Shown here piece after piece: positions 15,243 to 28,742 of a DNA stretch of 64,000 nt (position 1 is its first letter; each line of letters begins with the position of its first letter). The position numbers and the translations under genes are program-made. Source of the DNA: Lithospermum erythrorhizon (Eukaryota > Streptophyta > Magnoliopsida > Boraginales > Boraginaceae); the NCBI GenBank assembly GCA_019722365.1, contig JADFUC010002313.1, forward strand, positions 558,001 through 622,000. The letters run 5' to 3'. The notes under the pieces were generated by a model. That model saw only the letters and a program-made list of their open reading frames with translations, ran no database searches and was not told the DNA's origin.

Positions 15243-17879
15243 TCAAGCCACGAAGTCAGGCAATAATTGCGCGGCGAATCTCTTCCGGTTTTGAATATCA
15301 AGATTGTCGTAAACATTTGTTGGATGTGAAGAGGTAGGGGTATTTATATTACTGAAATTGCTCGCTTCCATTTCCACTCCCCGTGCAACTTGCATACCTT
15401 GGTTTTGTAGAAAACTTTGATGGTTTCCTGACATTGATAGATTTTCACAATGTGGCAGGCCAAGAGTGAGAGAAACACCATTTCCTGCATATGTTCCTGG
15501 GAATTGATCAGCACCAAAGCGTCCTAGTTCCCCCATACTGTATGCTGCTCCAAATCCTCCAACGAAATTCGATGGTCCACCGATGAAAGTAAATCCATCT
15601 CTGTTCTGCTTCTCATTGTCAAATTTCATTGGCATTTGATCATCATTTGCATTTTTGGACAGGGAACCAAAATTTATTGACGGGGGAGGCCTAAGCTTAT
15701 TTGGACTTCCATGGCTGAATCTTTCCATTTCAGATGGAGCTATAAGGCTAAAACTAGGCTGGTTTTGAATCCCAGTAGGAGAGTTTAATGTGGTGGACAC
15801 TGAAATTGGAATAAGGTTCTCATTGTTTCCAGTTTCTTTTGACATAAAACTAGGACTTGCTGCATCTTGCGACGCAGTAGCCTTTGATGTTGAATCATCA
15901 TTTTCACTTTTGGTCGTTTTATTATTATCCTCTGGTGATGCATTGTTCTTGTCTTGTCCCTTCATTTCTTCAGTGTACATCTCTTCCACCATGGGCTTCC
16001 ATAATCGAACTCGAGCATTGATGAACCAATTAGAGACCTAAAAAGATCGACAAAAATATTATGACGACATTCAAAAGGAGAAGAAAATATAATGGTAAGA
16101 GGGTGGGGGATGAAGAAAAGTTATACCTGACCCCTAGTAAGGCCTGTTTGCTTGGCAAGCATAATCTTGTCAGAATCCTTGGGGTAACTGAAAAACAAAT
16201 ACCAAATATTTATGAATGTTCAAGTCTTGAAAATTCAAATTAATAGATGAGAAATTGATTCATCATGGTGAATGGCGACCGTTTATCACCATTTTTCTAT
16301 GACATGACTAAATTGATTATATCCACCCTTCATGACTGAATGAAATATACATCATTCTACTCAATCTATGCTAGTCAGTGATATGTTAATAAATACTGTA
16401 ATAATGCTAGTTTGGTAGTCTAATCTGTAAGATATGGTATCAATTCTATAGATAAATTGAAGTGAAAATGAAAAGGGTTTTTAGAGGATCGCAGTGATAT
16501 GGTAGTGTACTTACGGATGAAGAAAGTGTTCAAAGAGCCAAGCGCGAAGAACTGTAACAGCGCGTTCAGGTAAACCTCTCTGGGGTCTCCAAGCATTATG
16601 CTGGACCATTCCCAATTGCTGAAGAGCCCTTTGTTGCCTCATCTGATTGTCAATAAACTTGAGCCTTGAACCCTCAATTTTTCCACCCAAATTCTCCTCC
16701 TCCCCCAACCTCTTGCTTGCAGCTTGTATTTGGCCTAATATAGCATCTTTCAGGCACCGAAACTGCTTTGAGATCGTCTTCAATGCTAGAGATGTGTATG
16801 TTTTAGCAGATCCTATCCCAGCTGCTTGTTCAAACCAAGAAATCACAATTTGCATCTGGTGATGGTATTGCCTGTACCTCTGCTCCACCTTCAAATCCAA
16901 AATTACATCAATTTTGATAAATCCCTTATTTATCAATGAATTAGAGCCTTTGCATCTACAACTGTTTACATCTTTCTAATGTAATTGCTCTTTTTCAGGA
17001 ATTGATTACCTGGACAAATAGATGAGACAGAGTGAAACGATAGGTGCATACCTCATCAAGCATGTTAACAAGCTTAGCTTTCTTCATCTGAATTTCTTGT
17101 TTTTCTGCAGTAGAAAGTTCAGCACTACGCTTAAGATTTCCCTCCCTTCCATTTTCTCCATTACCATCATTCGCCATCGACGATTCTCCAGGATTCTTCT
17201 TTTGCTCATTAGACCCTTTAAAGTTTTCACTCTTCCCCCCCTTACCAACATAAACAACTTCATCAAGAATCTCTTGTGTAGCCTTCAAGTACTTTGAACT
17301 CAACAACACACTTTGCACTCCATTCACACCATTAGAAACCATTGAAGCTGAAGTTGAAGAACACCTCAAAACATCCCCTATAGGCTGAGATTGCCCTTCA
17401 CCCCCATGCCTGAAAGACCCATATCGATGTTCCTGGGGTGAGAGGCTGAGCGATAGCCCCCCTTGCTGAGCGCGTGGGGCCTCACGCTCCATAGTGAAAT
17501 CAATAGTTGATGAGTTATACAAGCTGTAACCATGCAAAGCAGCAGAGATGGCGTGCTGGGAGTGGACAGATGGAGCTTGTGGATGGTGGTCTTGTGAATT
17601 AGGTGACCCGACCGTAGCGGTTAAAGGGATACCGACAAATTGTTGCGTTTGATTAGGCGACGGAGGCGCGTGAGGTGAAGACAATGAGTTACCATGATTG
17701 TTGGGATTCAAGAAAACGAAGTTGTTTACTACAGGAGGTTGCTGATGAGGATTTTGAGGTTGTTGGGTGGTGTCTGAAAATCCAACATAGCCAGGATTCA
17801 TCAAAATCAAAGTCTGTAATCCATCACTTCCATTACCACCACCTTGAATTTCAGAATTTTCATGATAGTATGTCGACAT
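15243..17879 (-). CDS. BLH1: BEL1-like homeodomain transcription factor (BLH1-like), 4 exons
   Basis: Exons on the minus strand are 17879-17052, 16888-16515, 16187-16127 and 16037-15243; frame is kept and the product is 685 aa. The start region resembles Arabidopsis BLH1 (YYHENSEIQ, then [14 protein letters not shown]). Domains in order: a ZIBEL-like motif GLSLSLSPQ (141-149), the SKY box [17 protein letters not shown] (192-208), the BELL domain (about 252-330), and a TALE homeodomain (about 375-437) with the PYP loop insertion (401-403) and recognition helix [10 protein letters not shown] second ZIBEL-like motif VSLTLGLPH is at 609-617 and the C-terminus is QLLPDFVA. Known of the family: BELL proteins bind DNA in the nucleus as heterodimers with KNOX proteins through the SKY/BELL region, and act in meristem and organ patterning. 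Intact; nothing missing. Assignment to BLH1 rather than another BLH rests on recalled termini. Confidence 0.95.
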
Positions 17880-17931
17880 CTCAAAACAAACAAATTGAAC
17901 AATCTTTTTGAGACGAAATATATTATTTTTC

Positions 17932-19240
17932 CTACATAAATGAAAATAGAACTATGTTAGTCTTCACATCATACACTAGCAAGTAGCCTATACATACAAG
18001 AAAAAAAAATATATATATATGCATCTATATGGATATATAAATAATAAAGATTACCTTTTTTTGGTTAAGTGAGAAAAGGATGCAGTTTTTCAACCCATAT
18101 AAGTAGTTGGCATTAAGTTAGTTGTAAAAAAAGAAAGATCTGCAATACATATTGACTTCTGAGGCTAAAAGAGTTGCAATTGTAGAAACAGGCTGAAAGT
18201 TCAAAGAACAATAATCAATAATTATTTAATAAATAGTTTGAGAAAATGAGAAATACCCATTAATTGACTAAAAACTTAGTTATACCATAGTTGAATGATG
18301 TTAGATTTTTTAAGATTAAAACAAGATTGGTTGGGTTGAAGAAAGCTAAAAATAATAAAAGAAAATGGTTTTCTTTATATATGAATTAACTTTGTTTATA
18401 GAGGGAGAGAAAAACAAATACAGTGAAAGAGGGAAAATGAAAGGGAAATATATAAAAGTGAGAAGTAATACTATTGGCACCTGATTGTATGGAAGTGTGA
18501 GTGTACACGTCTATATTATCATCATCAATGCAACATCATCATCTACAAAGGAAGGGAGAATATGTAGTTACTTTGAAAAAGAAAGAAAACAGAGATTTAA
18601 TGAATGAATAAAAATGGAGAAAAGGGGTCATCATCCATGCAGCTATGGCTACAAATATGCAAATTCAAAGAGAATGAGGAAACAGAGCCCTTAAATATCC
18701 AAATTTTGATGTACCCACATGCCTATTCTTTGTTAAAGAAAACCTATACGAACCAATCTATCAATCTACAGGAATATTTACTTCTGTTGTTGTCTTGTTG
18801 AGATGATGATTGTCTATTCACTTCAAATAAATTCTTTATCAGATAATGAGCTATGGGAAGGAGGGGGGGTGATCTTTATCAAATTTATTATTATCCATAT
18901 ATGAATACCCCATGTTTCATGAAGAAAATAAAAAACATTTCTTGTTTATGAAACACTACAAGATCAGAGTTCTTGACTATGAAACATCACATATTCCAAA
19001 AAAAAAAAACGATGAAGGGACTGAAATATTCGGTCATTTGGATGAGACTCGAATTCACACCTGCAGATAAAAAAATTAAAACGTTAATACTTAATACTCA
19101 AACTCTTTATCACTTAAACTATTTACTACAGCGAAAACATCATATATTCACATTACTCCTATCCTATGTACTTATCTCTCACAACTGAGTATAATAGAGT
19201 AACTCAATATCATATGTATGCTTCTGAGTGAGGTACGTAC
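17932..19240 (-). other. Probable 5'-UTR intron of the BLH1-like gene
   Basis: The minus strand has a donor TTCTAAG|GTACGTACC at 19241/19240 and an acceptor TTTATGTAG ending at 17932. That leaves a leader exon from about 19370 to 19241 and a 52-base leader piece (17931-17880) before the ATG at 17879. Long leader introns are common in BELL and KNOX genes. The interval has no coding signal. Confidence 0.55.
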
Positions 19241-19395
19241 CTTAGAATAATTGAACAAAGAATGGAAGTTGAGTGATTTTGACTTGAAGGGGTTTCCAAA
19301 TCATTTGATGGGTGTTATTGTCAGATGAACTATTTCAATTCAAACAACCTTTACAGAGATGGAAAGAAAAAGTTGTAGATGTGTTACATAAATTT

Positions 19396-19403
19396 CTATA
19401 TAT
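19396..19403 (-). promoter_or_regulatory. Candidate TATA box of the BLH1-like gene
   Basis: The minus strand reads GCATATATAGAAA, in an otherwise mixed-composition stretch, about 155 bases upstream of the predicted leader donor. A GATGAC-rich tract lies further upstream at about 19590-19625. Confidence 0.4.
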
Positions 19404-19985
19404 GCACGAGTGACTGAGTGAGAGTGTTTATTACAGTATGTAATAAAATGATGCAACTATTATACTATACCATCAAAATGCGTCAGAAGATGGAAACAGC
19501 TGAAAAACGAGGAAACGTCAACATCTAACTCTCGGTTTTTTATGTGTAAATTTCTTACAATATTTAATAATGGAAGGAAGAGGGGAGAATGAAGATGATG
19601 TTGATGACGATGATGACGATGACAAGTTGGGGTCCCTTTGGGTTAATAATTGATCTCTCTTTGTCTTGATTCCTTTATCTTTCTATATTTTCTTAATGGT
19701 ATTTGTTTGTTTATTTATTACTAGTAATATATTACTTGGATTGCATGCCGACAAATACGAATAAGATGTAATATTTAACATATTGTTAGAATGCGAAATT
19801 AATAACCAAATTTCACAAATATCAAATAACAACGTGAAACGACAAGAAGTTATAGAGATTCGAATAAGATATGCACTTTGTAGCATAAACACCCCTCATA
19901 TCGCTACATAATAAACACACCAAAATCCTTCAAAAGCAGTTAACATATATATCATTTGAAAGATTACATTGCTTCATTCGACATC
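19404..19985. other. Upstream region of BLH1-like gene / left edge of decayed retrotransposon
   Basis: The GATGATGTTGATGACGATG-type tract (about 19590-19625) belongs to the gene's upstream region. From about 19725 the sequence changes character and probably includes the decayed left LTR of the copia element that follows, but I cannot set a boundary. Confidence 0.4.
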
Positions 19986-21517
19986 CGGTTTCATAACACG
20001 TTATCGCGACGATCGCCTCTATAAGAATCGCTACTATTATAAGATATTATATATCTTATCACTTTGAGTATTTATTTTTAAGAGATGCTGATCTCTATTA
20101 GCGTATAACCCAATACGCCGCATTCTATACCTGTTTTATATTATTATTTTACGCTTTTACCCCTCAAGATATAACCCATCATACGCCGCATTCTATACCG
20201 GTACCTCATTATGATAACCTACTATACGTCAAAAAAGAGATTCAATTGTGGTTCTCACATGTAGATAACCTGGGCTATACGTCAAAGATTCTATAATGTA
20301 GCTGCTTATTATTTATTATTGTCGTTATTTACTATCATATGTAAAACTCAAGATCTCCGCTTCAATGATCTATAATAAAACAAGGCTATTATTATGTAAA
20401 AACCCGACATCCCGCTGCCGCTTCCTCAGACAAAGATTAAGAGTTTTGGAATGGTAGCTAAATCTCCATATCGTTTATTTACTTTATAACTTAAATGGCG
20501 AGTAAAACACCCCACTTATATTATTCAACTATCACATTACTTTATTTTATTTGTTATCGCAATTTAATTATTTGTTTATAATCACATGTATTACATTATC
20601 ATATGTGTTCATTTATCGTATTTATCACGCATTATATGTGTATTCTAACGACTACATCATATTTTAACACACTTGGTAAATATTTTTCCTTCCCATTTTT
20701 CTAACTGCACGAACAAGAAAAATTAATATTTTTTTTACTATCCTCAAAACTAATGTGAACGGTAATAAAATCCAGAACAATAACGACACTTCTCAAAATT
20801 TACCCTATAAATACTTCATTCCCTTCCACATTTCTAAACATCTTTCTCAAGATTTTATAAACAGATTCACAACCAAGAAAAATATTTTCTAGTGTTTGTC
20901 AATATAATGGCACCTCTCTTTCATACCCGCTTTATTAAAGTCGAAGAGGATGTAGTGTATGGGAATTTATTATTTTGGTAATTAGTATTTTACCATTTCT
21001 AATCTTAGTTTCTGGATTGCTTATTTGCTTCGATAGATTTACGAAGAAATGAATACTGTGATTCAGATCAATAAGATTTCAATCTATGATTGAATGCGTA
21101 ACGTAATATCGAATAAAATGTCATTTTTCTCAGATTGATTGCGTTTGTTTCACGATTTGGGATACAACGCCCAACTATGTGTTCAACTTGCTCCTCTAAA
21201 CCTCAAAGGAGAGACAACTACATGTATCGTAAACAAAAGTTATAAGATATCTCGTATGTAAGGGGCTTGAAAAAATTCTACTTAATGGGGATAACGACAA
21301 ACATCGAAACGATGGGGTGCTATAAGAAAAAGTTATAAGTTAACTTTATACGAAAAAATCTAAAGTCTATAAAGACTAATGACGATCATCTTGACGATGC
21401 TCTACAATTAGAATATCCGAATGTAGATCCTAAGCTCTTACGGGAAATAACTCAAAAGAAGATTGATACCTGCTGAAGCTTCTTTTCGTCAGCAAAGAAT
21501 CGATAAACGGAACAAAC

Positions 21518-21730
21518 CGAGGTTCCAAGACTTTAAAAGTGTTATTGATTACAACTCTCATTTATTTAAAATCAGATCACACTAATATCAGGGTAAAATT
21601 GAAATCATGGGAAAAATTAGAAAAACATTTTCAACGCTTCATGCATCACAAAATATTGCCGCAAGAACAATATAGAACGAGGGAATATAAAAAATATTCG
21701 CATCAGTTTATTCTTTCACGGCAAAAAAAA
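21518..21730 (+). pseudogene. copia Gag remnant
   Basis: Short plus-strand segments keep recognisable Gag pieces: FQDFKSVIDYNS from about 21519, then KTFSTLHAS after a frame change, matching a widespread plant copia Gag (UBN2-type). Frameshifts separate the pieces; the rest of Gag (about 20910-22400) is too decayed to follow. Confidence 0.7.
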
Positions 21731-22814
21731 TAAATTTAAGTCTTCATTGAAATCATCGCCACGCCCCATCGGGACAATGGCATTTTAAGTAAACGCAACG
21801 ACTTTTTAAGGGTCGCATGTTATGATCGATTCAGCATCGGCGCCAGCACAAGGCCGCGTAATTTTCGTGGTCGGCGCTGGACGTGGTTTCGCAATTCATA
21901 GTAGACACATCCGTAAATTACCCTAATCGACAAGAAAAGGTAAAAGAAACTAAGAAGGTTCATTGAAAAATAATGACAATTTGTGTTACGATGGAAAGAA
22001 AGGCTATTTGGCCTAGCATAGAATTTAACATCTTAGAAAAAGATATAAAAAGATCCGTAGTTAAAAAGTGAAATGCAAGAAAAGTTTAAGTCAACTTTAA
22101 CGGTCACGAACCCGATACGACTCAGATATCTTGAAAATACAGACTTCAAAGTGCATGAACAAAGAAATGCAAATCTAGACAAAGTTAAAAATTGGAGCAT
22201 GATTTAACTACTTTATTGCTTGGAATAATGATGAATAATCTTCTGCCTCGTAGATGCGCGACTTTTAGTATGTAACGCTGCTTTATATCTATGAAATAAT
22301 GTCGATTATATGTCAGGTTTCCGATTTACTCTCTCTCTTTAAGTCTTATATCATTACATAAGCCTCCAAAGAAGGCTTAACATGAGACACGCTCGGGAGA
22401 CATTCCGTGATCCCGCACAGCGGGAACAAACCCACACAATCCTCAAGAAGAAGACATCAATCCTACCAAAGCAGCAATTATCACAATTTCAAGTCCTCAA
22501 GTAGACTTGATCAAGGATCAGTAACGCCATGTTCATATACTAAATGGAACAAAATTTTAATACACGATGCTTTGTATTCTCCAAAGCTCAAAAAGAAACT
22601 TATTAAAGTTTTTGTTCTATTATTATATCGTCAAGGGTACGATAATCGAAACAATAACCGAAGGCAATATGAAATACATCCAGACATCGCTAGTGTTTCT
22701 GTGAAAGAAGAAATATTGTAGAACCATCAAAATTACCTTGCTGACACATTACAATTTATTCTTGGTGAAATCAATGTAACTTAAGAATAAAAGAAGATCC
22801 CAAACCCGTATTCT

Positions 22815-23630
22815 CAGGGCATGATCGCTTAGGTCATCCCTGCCCACAACGATGCAGAAAATAATTGAAAGTACACATGGCCATCCCTTTGAAAGTGTTA
22901 AAGATTAATAAATAGAATACGCGAAGTTTGCTTCTAGGAAAATTAATAACTAAGTACTTAATACGCAAACTTTCATACTTAATCACTCGCATTTCTTGAA
23001 AGAATTCAAGGTGATATATGTGACCTATCCATCCACCATCTGCACTATTAAGGTATTTTATGGTATTAATTGACGATCTATGTGATGGTCGCTACGTTTG
23101 TTTATCGTCGCTCTAGATATGGCATTTGCAAGATTTCTGCTCAAATAATCAAATTACATAATAATTTCGATTATACTATAAAGAAAGTTAGATTTGGATA
23201 ACGCTGTGAATTTACATCCGAATCATTTAATAATTATCGTATGTCAATTGAATACCATCATGAACATCCCTCGCCTCATGCGCATACACAAATGGTTTTA
23301 GCCTAATCATTAAACAAATCTGCCTTTCAGATATTGCTAGACCGCCGATAATGAAACAAAATTACCAAGCATTATATTTCGGTCATGCAATTTTACGCCG
23401 CATCATTAATACGCTTAAGACCAAGTGCTAATCATAAACATTGGCTCCATATCAATCCTGCAATTGGGTCAAGAAACTTATTTCTCTATCTAAGATTTTT
23501 TGGCCAAGTAGCTTTATGTACCAAATAAATTTCCACCACAAAGAACAAAAGCATGGACCTCAGCCGAGGTCAAGTATATATGTAGGTACGAAATACCTTC
23601 TATTATTAGATATCTTGAACCTTTAATGTG
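22815..23630 (+). pseudogene. copia GAG-pre-integrase/integrase remnant
   Basis: Plus-strand fragments include HDRLGHP (the pre-integrase HxRLGHP motif, about 22822), FLERIQGDICDLS (about 23000) at the start of the integrase core, a broken core to about 23290 (HAHTQ), and a later GPQPRSSIYVG segment (about 23550) typical of the integrase C-terminal side. Stops and frameshifts lie between all of them. Confidence 0.75.
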
Positions 23631-25889
23631 TGATGCTTTTCTGCAAGGCTCATAGATTGTCATTTCGATTAGATAGTTTTTCCTCCTCTGGGGAGGAGAA
23701 AAGAAACAATTTAAAAGCGACATAACGCAGACAAGGCCATCTTTATCAGACGCACCGTATAATAAATCATGGTTCAATAGTTTGATAAATCAGCTTGTTC
23801 ATCACAGTTAAATTTAAAAAGAATGAGTACGGTCGCAGTTTCGCCAGATAGTTACTCGGCCGCCGCGAGTAATTCAAATTTAAACGGTTGCCTAAGGCGG
23901 TCAAGATTTATGTCCGTCCGAAGAAATTCGGAAGAATGATGGAGTTGAGAAAGGTTCGTGATCGAATGTGCATGTGAGGTATAACTACATGACAAAGAAA
24001 GTCAATAAGAATAAAATTTGAGGTCAAAGTCGAAGAGGGAAGAAGCCCCAAGTTCGGGCGATCTACTCTCGAGGCCGGGACGTGGCAAAGACCGGGTCAC
24101 ATGTCAGCGCAACGCAAGGCATCCGTAGGTCGGAAGCGCAACAAAGAGCGATGAATGCTGGTTGATTTACTACGCGATGTCGCACTTTGCTCGCCGACGT
24201 CGATAAATTCTGATTCTTGATTCAGAGCATCGCTTCATACTACACCCACTCGTGATATAATATCAATTATAATGGGCCGAGACATGGGTCGCCCATCTCG
24301 CTACCCAGCGAGTCACAAAGATCATGTAATTTTATAATTTTAATTCTGGAAGCTTGTCGAACGGTTCTACCCTTGGTATCGACTAAAGTACGTATCAAGT
24401 TTGTGAAGAGTTTGATTTCTCGCGAGTCACCGGATTTAGGATGGTTACCGAACTACATCAGTGGTGCGCAACCGGAAGGCAGCTCGAGGTGCACGACCGT
24501 GGAGTTCGAAAATCAAGATAGCACTCAGACCTTACAGTGGAGTTCTCAAACGACTATAGCCGCTATCGAGCAATTCCGAGAAGACGATGTCATGGGCACA
24601 ACCGACATTGCCACGAATAGGAAAGCGTATTTAAACCGCTTGTTTCTAATAATGATACCCGAGCTCAAATTGCTGATCATCATATCTCATGGTGAGCCGC
24701 TGCCTGGGAAGGTAAGAAAGTCGGGCGGTAAAAACCGGCGCTGAGCCTAAATCGAGAGGTGGCTCGAGTTAGTTCACACGTATGTTGGGACCCCGCCTGG
24801 TTTCGAGGTCTATCAGACATGTGAACCTTCATTGACGATGCTTACTGAAAAGTTCGTGGCTTATTTCCTAAAAATAAATCCGTTGTAATGAAGTCTTCTT
24901 AAAACGGAGAATATGGTTGAGAAACGAGACGGGTCAGAGGAAGTGTTTGAGATCCGACAACGGGGGTGGTAATATAAAGGAGTACGGATTTCAAAACAAT
25001 ACCAGGCCGAATGGAATAAGTGATTTGTGCAAGGTTTATTCGATACACCCAACGTAACTGAATACCGGTAGGATGAACAGACGAATGAGAAGTATGAGGT
25101 TAAGCACTGTGGCTTACCCAAACGTCATGACCAATCAATATCGCTGGCTGGAGCAACAGTAGGACTCTCTCAAATCTCTCCGCCACCTCAATTCCCTGCT
25201 GGTAAGTGAGTTCTACAGTAAAAAATTATTCTTTCCTCAGCATTTGGTTGTTTAGCATATGTTCATGTTGATGCAAATGCTAGAAATAAGCTCTGGCCAA
25301 GATTTCTATTTTATTGGTTACTACGACGCCGAGACGGGATACGTGTGTTCTATGATTCTAAAGAACCGAAGATCATTCTGCACGTGGTCTCAATGAACAT
25401 GTGTTATACAGAGACGTACATAAAGTGTTATAGAGAGAAGCGAAGGAGAAGTCACAACCGAAATACCTGGTAAGTCAAATGCGCAGGAGAAGCGCATGAC
25501 TCCTTCCCAAATGGTATGTCTTAGATCACGCCCGCTCAAGATCAACCTCAAGATCCTTTTGCCGATATGCCACCTTAGAAGAGAGTGGTTCGGGGATGAT
25601 GTGAGACGACGTAGTCCGGGATGATAACATTTCATCATCAGGAAGAGATTGTCCCCGATAAGATCAAGATGTGGCACACCTCGGTCTCGTAAGTGATAAT
25701 GCTGGGCCGAAAAACCAACTTAGAGTATTCACCCTCCGCTAATCTTCCGCGTTAACCATGTAGTATTAAGCCCGCTATACAAGAATACAATGTGACGGTA
25801 GTTTGATCATGGAAGTAATGGCTTAAAGAGAGACGGAGTCATTGTCGACAAACATGACGGGAGCTGTGCACCGCCGTGGTGCCTGTGAG

Positions 25890-26230
25890 TAGCAAATATT
25901 GCGCACAAATGTCTACCGAATCAAGGAGGAACAGATGGAAGCAAACGCTATAAAGCTCGCTTTGGTTGTCAGCGGATTCCAAATTGCAGGAAGGAATCGA
26001 CCACACCGAAATATTCTCACCCTCGTGAGTCAAGTTTCAGGACAACTTTAACCGTTTCGATCAGAGCGGTAGATGACGCGACCTTCATCGATGGATAAAA
26101 ATAGCGTTTTCCTACATGCCGATCTGGGACAGAAGAGTTCGATGAAGCAACCTCAAGGCTTGAGGTTGCAGGGTTAAAGATTTTGGCCCAAACTTGTACG
26201 TCAAACTGTGCCCTCCGAGGTAATATTACC
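25890..26230 (+). pseudogene. copia reverse transcriptase remnant
   Basis: Fragments correspond to the start of RVT_2: an YRIKEE-type segment, GSKRYKARF in another frame (about 25935), and an EQPQGLRLQG-like region near 26150 aligning with the conserved QPEGF block. The reading frame changes repeatedly and no catalytic YVDD-type box survives in a readable frame. Confidence 0.7.
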
Positions 26231-26589
26231 TGATAACTTTATCAAAAGCCGCTGAAGTTTGTAAGTTGCAGAATCGAATTAACGCTGCTAAGCATAAGGA
26301 AGTTTCAAAAAGATTATGTTATCTTTACTTTTACAAGCATTTATGTTGATTGTGAGCCGACGGTAAAAGTGAACATGTCAAAGAAAGAGTTGTCGCTGAT
26401 TTCATACGGCGACCTGCCAAGCTACAAATTTCGGGATGGTGAATAATCGAGATCGGAATTCTGAGAGATCAATAAGGCGAATACCCGCATGGGTAATCAG
26501 TTTTATCTACCACGCTTGACGCAAAGCCCGTAAGCACTCAAGTACCGCCATTTTTCAATTATCGCATAACATTCACCCGAGATCGGCAT

Positions 26590-27010
26590 TTATTTATGGA
26601 TAAGCGCCTTTATGCTTCGCTAGCAGGTAGTCTTATGTATGCTATGCCACACTGCACTGATATTGCACATGCCGGAGCGTTTATTATATGCCTTAACCTG
26701 TGAAAAGAAATATCGGGAAGCCGCGGAAGTGATTTGAGATACCCGAATGGTAACAATAAAAATTTTATGTTTCGCCAGAATCTAGTACGGTTAGCTGGAT
26801 ACGTGAGACGCTGATAACGGTAAGGATGCTGATAGTGTGTTTTACCAATGATGTATTCACGCTTGGGGGTACCGCTATTAGTCGGAGACGTTTCGCAACC
26901 AATAAGAGCATTGTCTAATTGCGAGGCGTAATATGTTGCCATGGCTGCTCGCGAAAGAGACATTCTGCTGCGCATTCTCTTGAAAGAACCGAATTCGGTG
27001 CACGGATGTA
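26590..27010 (+). pseudogene. copia RNase H region remnant
   Basis: Reads YASLAGSLMYAM from about 26615, the hallmark segment between RT and RNase H in plant copia, followed by a broken DVFTLGGTAIS (about 26850), the conserved strand before the active-site region. Stops interrupt both sides. Confidence 0.75.
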
Positions 27011-28742
27011 ACACCTCAGACTGATAACAGAGGCGATATATCCGCTAAAAATTCCGTGGTTTCATGCGAGGACAAAGCACATGTGACCGGTGTTCCATTT
27101 CATAATGCTCGCATTATAACGGGGTCCCAAGCTCACAAGATTCCTGTATCAAAATCCGGCCGAGAGGTTACAAAGTTGTAAACGCTTGGTGTTCTAAGTT
27201 GCGTTTGACTTGAGCATCAAGCGCCATTTCCAAGTGAATCATACTAGCACCGTGGATTTGAAAGCGCTTCCAAGGAGATCATGATTCTCGCGCATTTCAG
27301 TTGTTCGATGATGTATGGATCGGCACTGTGGCTGTGGTCCTTAAGGCCTCACGCATCTAATCACTGTCCAGATGAGCCTCTCGAGAGGCCTTCGAGAGGC
27401 CATCAGACCACATCGAGACTGGTCTCGGCCGGGATCTCGACCAACGACTAAGTTCAAAGAAGATATTATGGCTTGTGTCATAACTTTTCAGATCCATAAA
27501 ATTTCCAATTTCTCTCTAAATTCCTTTTGTTCCAAATCTAATAGAAGTCGTTTCTACTGATTCAGATTATCAGATATCATTTTAAGCCTAAATATAGTGT
27601 GATTTGTCATCGGTAATACTAAATTATAAAGTACACTCAATCGGAAGTTTTAGTTTCGATGGTGAGTTTGCAAATAACTACTGGTAGCTTCTTTCTGGCT
27701 GATTGCGAGTAAAGAACAGTGACGCATTCCTCAAGTGAACCCGTATAAAAGATCTCAAAGGTTATTTACTTTCTGCATTTCAATTATCGGTCTGCTCGCA
27801 TAACTCGGTATATTGGGACCAGAGGCCGGACAAGCCGATATATCTGCTTAAGCTTATATAATCTCAAGGTGGATTATCCCAACAATTGTGTGTCGACTTC
27901 AATTCCAAAACTTGTTACCATATAAAAAAATTGCAATTAAGTAATAGATTTAACAAACATTTTTAGGGCCCTCTTTAACTAACTATATTTCTTTTGTACT
28001 GTATATAATAGGCATATATTTTTTTATTTCTAAAAAGTTTGGTCAATTTTAAATTTTCAAAATTGATTCTTTAAGATTTAAATTCAAATATATTTACGTA
28101 CTTGATACAATATTTAATTTGATAAAATTATGTATCAAAAAGATAATAGTTTTCAATATATTTTATTATTAACATATGTGTGTGTGTGAACTAAGAGCTC
28201 AAATCATTGATCAATAAATTGGACAATATTTTATGATTGAGTTAGTATTAGTCAATCAATCTTTTCCTGTTTGAATCTCCATTATTGGCTCTTGGCCAAT
28301 TTAATGCGTACGTTTTTAGCTATCTTTACGTTCTTGTTGACATTAGTGCACATTTTCTTGTGGGCGTGTATGTAAAACTGCTTTCCCTATTCTTTTCCCC
28401 TTATATGCTCATTCTCTTTTGGGGTTTCAATCAAGTATCTAGCATTCCTTTATTTATTCTGGTTGTAATTTCGATATGATGAGTGGCGAGAGTAATAATC
28501 AATTCCATTATGTTTGGTTCATATGTAAAATGACATACAAAATAGGATGGAAGGAAAATATGGATGGAAATGTCTCGTTCCTTAATTGATTCAAAGGGAA
28601 GGAGGGATGTGAGGTAAGCATGCCTGGGTGGTAACTTTTCTTTATTTATTTACACACATTTGAATCCACATCCAATGACATATTTTGTAATAATATTGAC
28701 AAATATACTGGTGCATATGATAGTAGTGTTGAAATAATAAGA

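Larger units (their letters stand above)
19986..27600 (+). mobile_element. Decayed Ty1/copia LTR retrotransposon
   Basis: Leader-like sequence (ATAACACGTTATCGCGACGATCGC at 19993 onward) of a type found just 3' of the left LTR in one plant copia family is followed, in order, by Gag, integrase, reverse transcriptase and RNase H traces, all on the plus strand (listed separately). Every domain is interrupted by stops and frameshifts, so the element cannot encode working proteins. The order Gag-IN-RT-RH identifies Ty1/copia. Neither LTR is recognisable, so the limits are approximate. Base composition from about 21.7 to 27.8 kb is visibly less AT-rich than the flanks. Confidence 0.8.

Noticed and set aside
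24373..24744. 123-codon plus-strand open frame
   Set aside because: It lies in the spacer between integrase and RT of the decayed copia element, matches nothing, and is best explained as retrotransposon debris.
19683..27900. Paired LTRs for the 20-27.6 kb copia element
   Set aside because: I compared the left and right flanks by eye and found no convincing direct repeat.
28285..28479. Hydrophobic 64-codon open frame
   Set aside because: T-rich DNA gives hydrophobic translations by chance; no membrane-protein family recognised.
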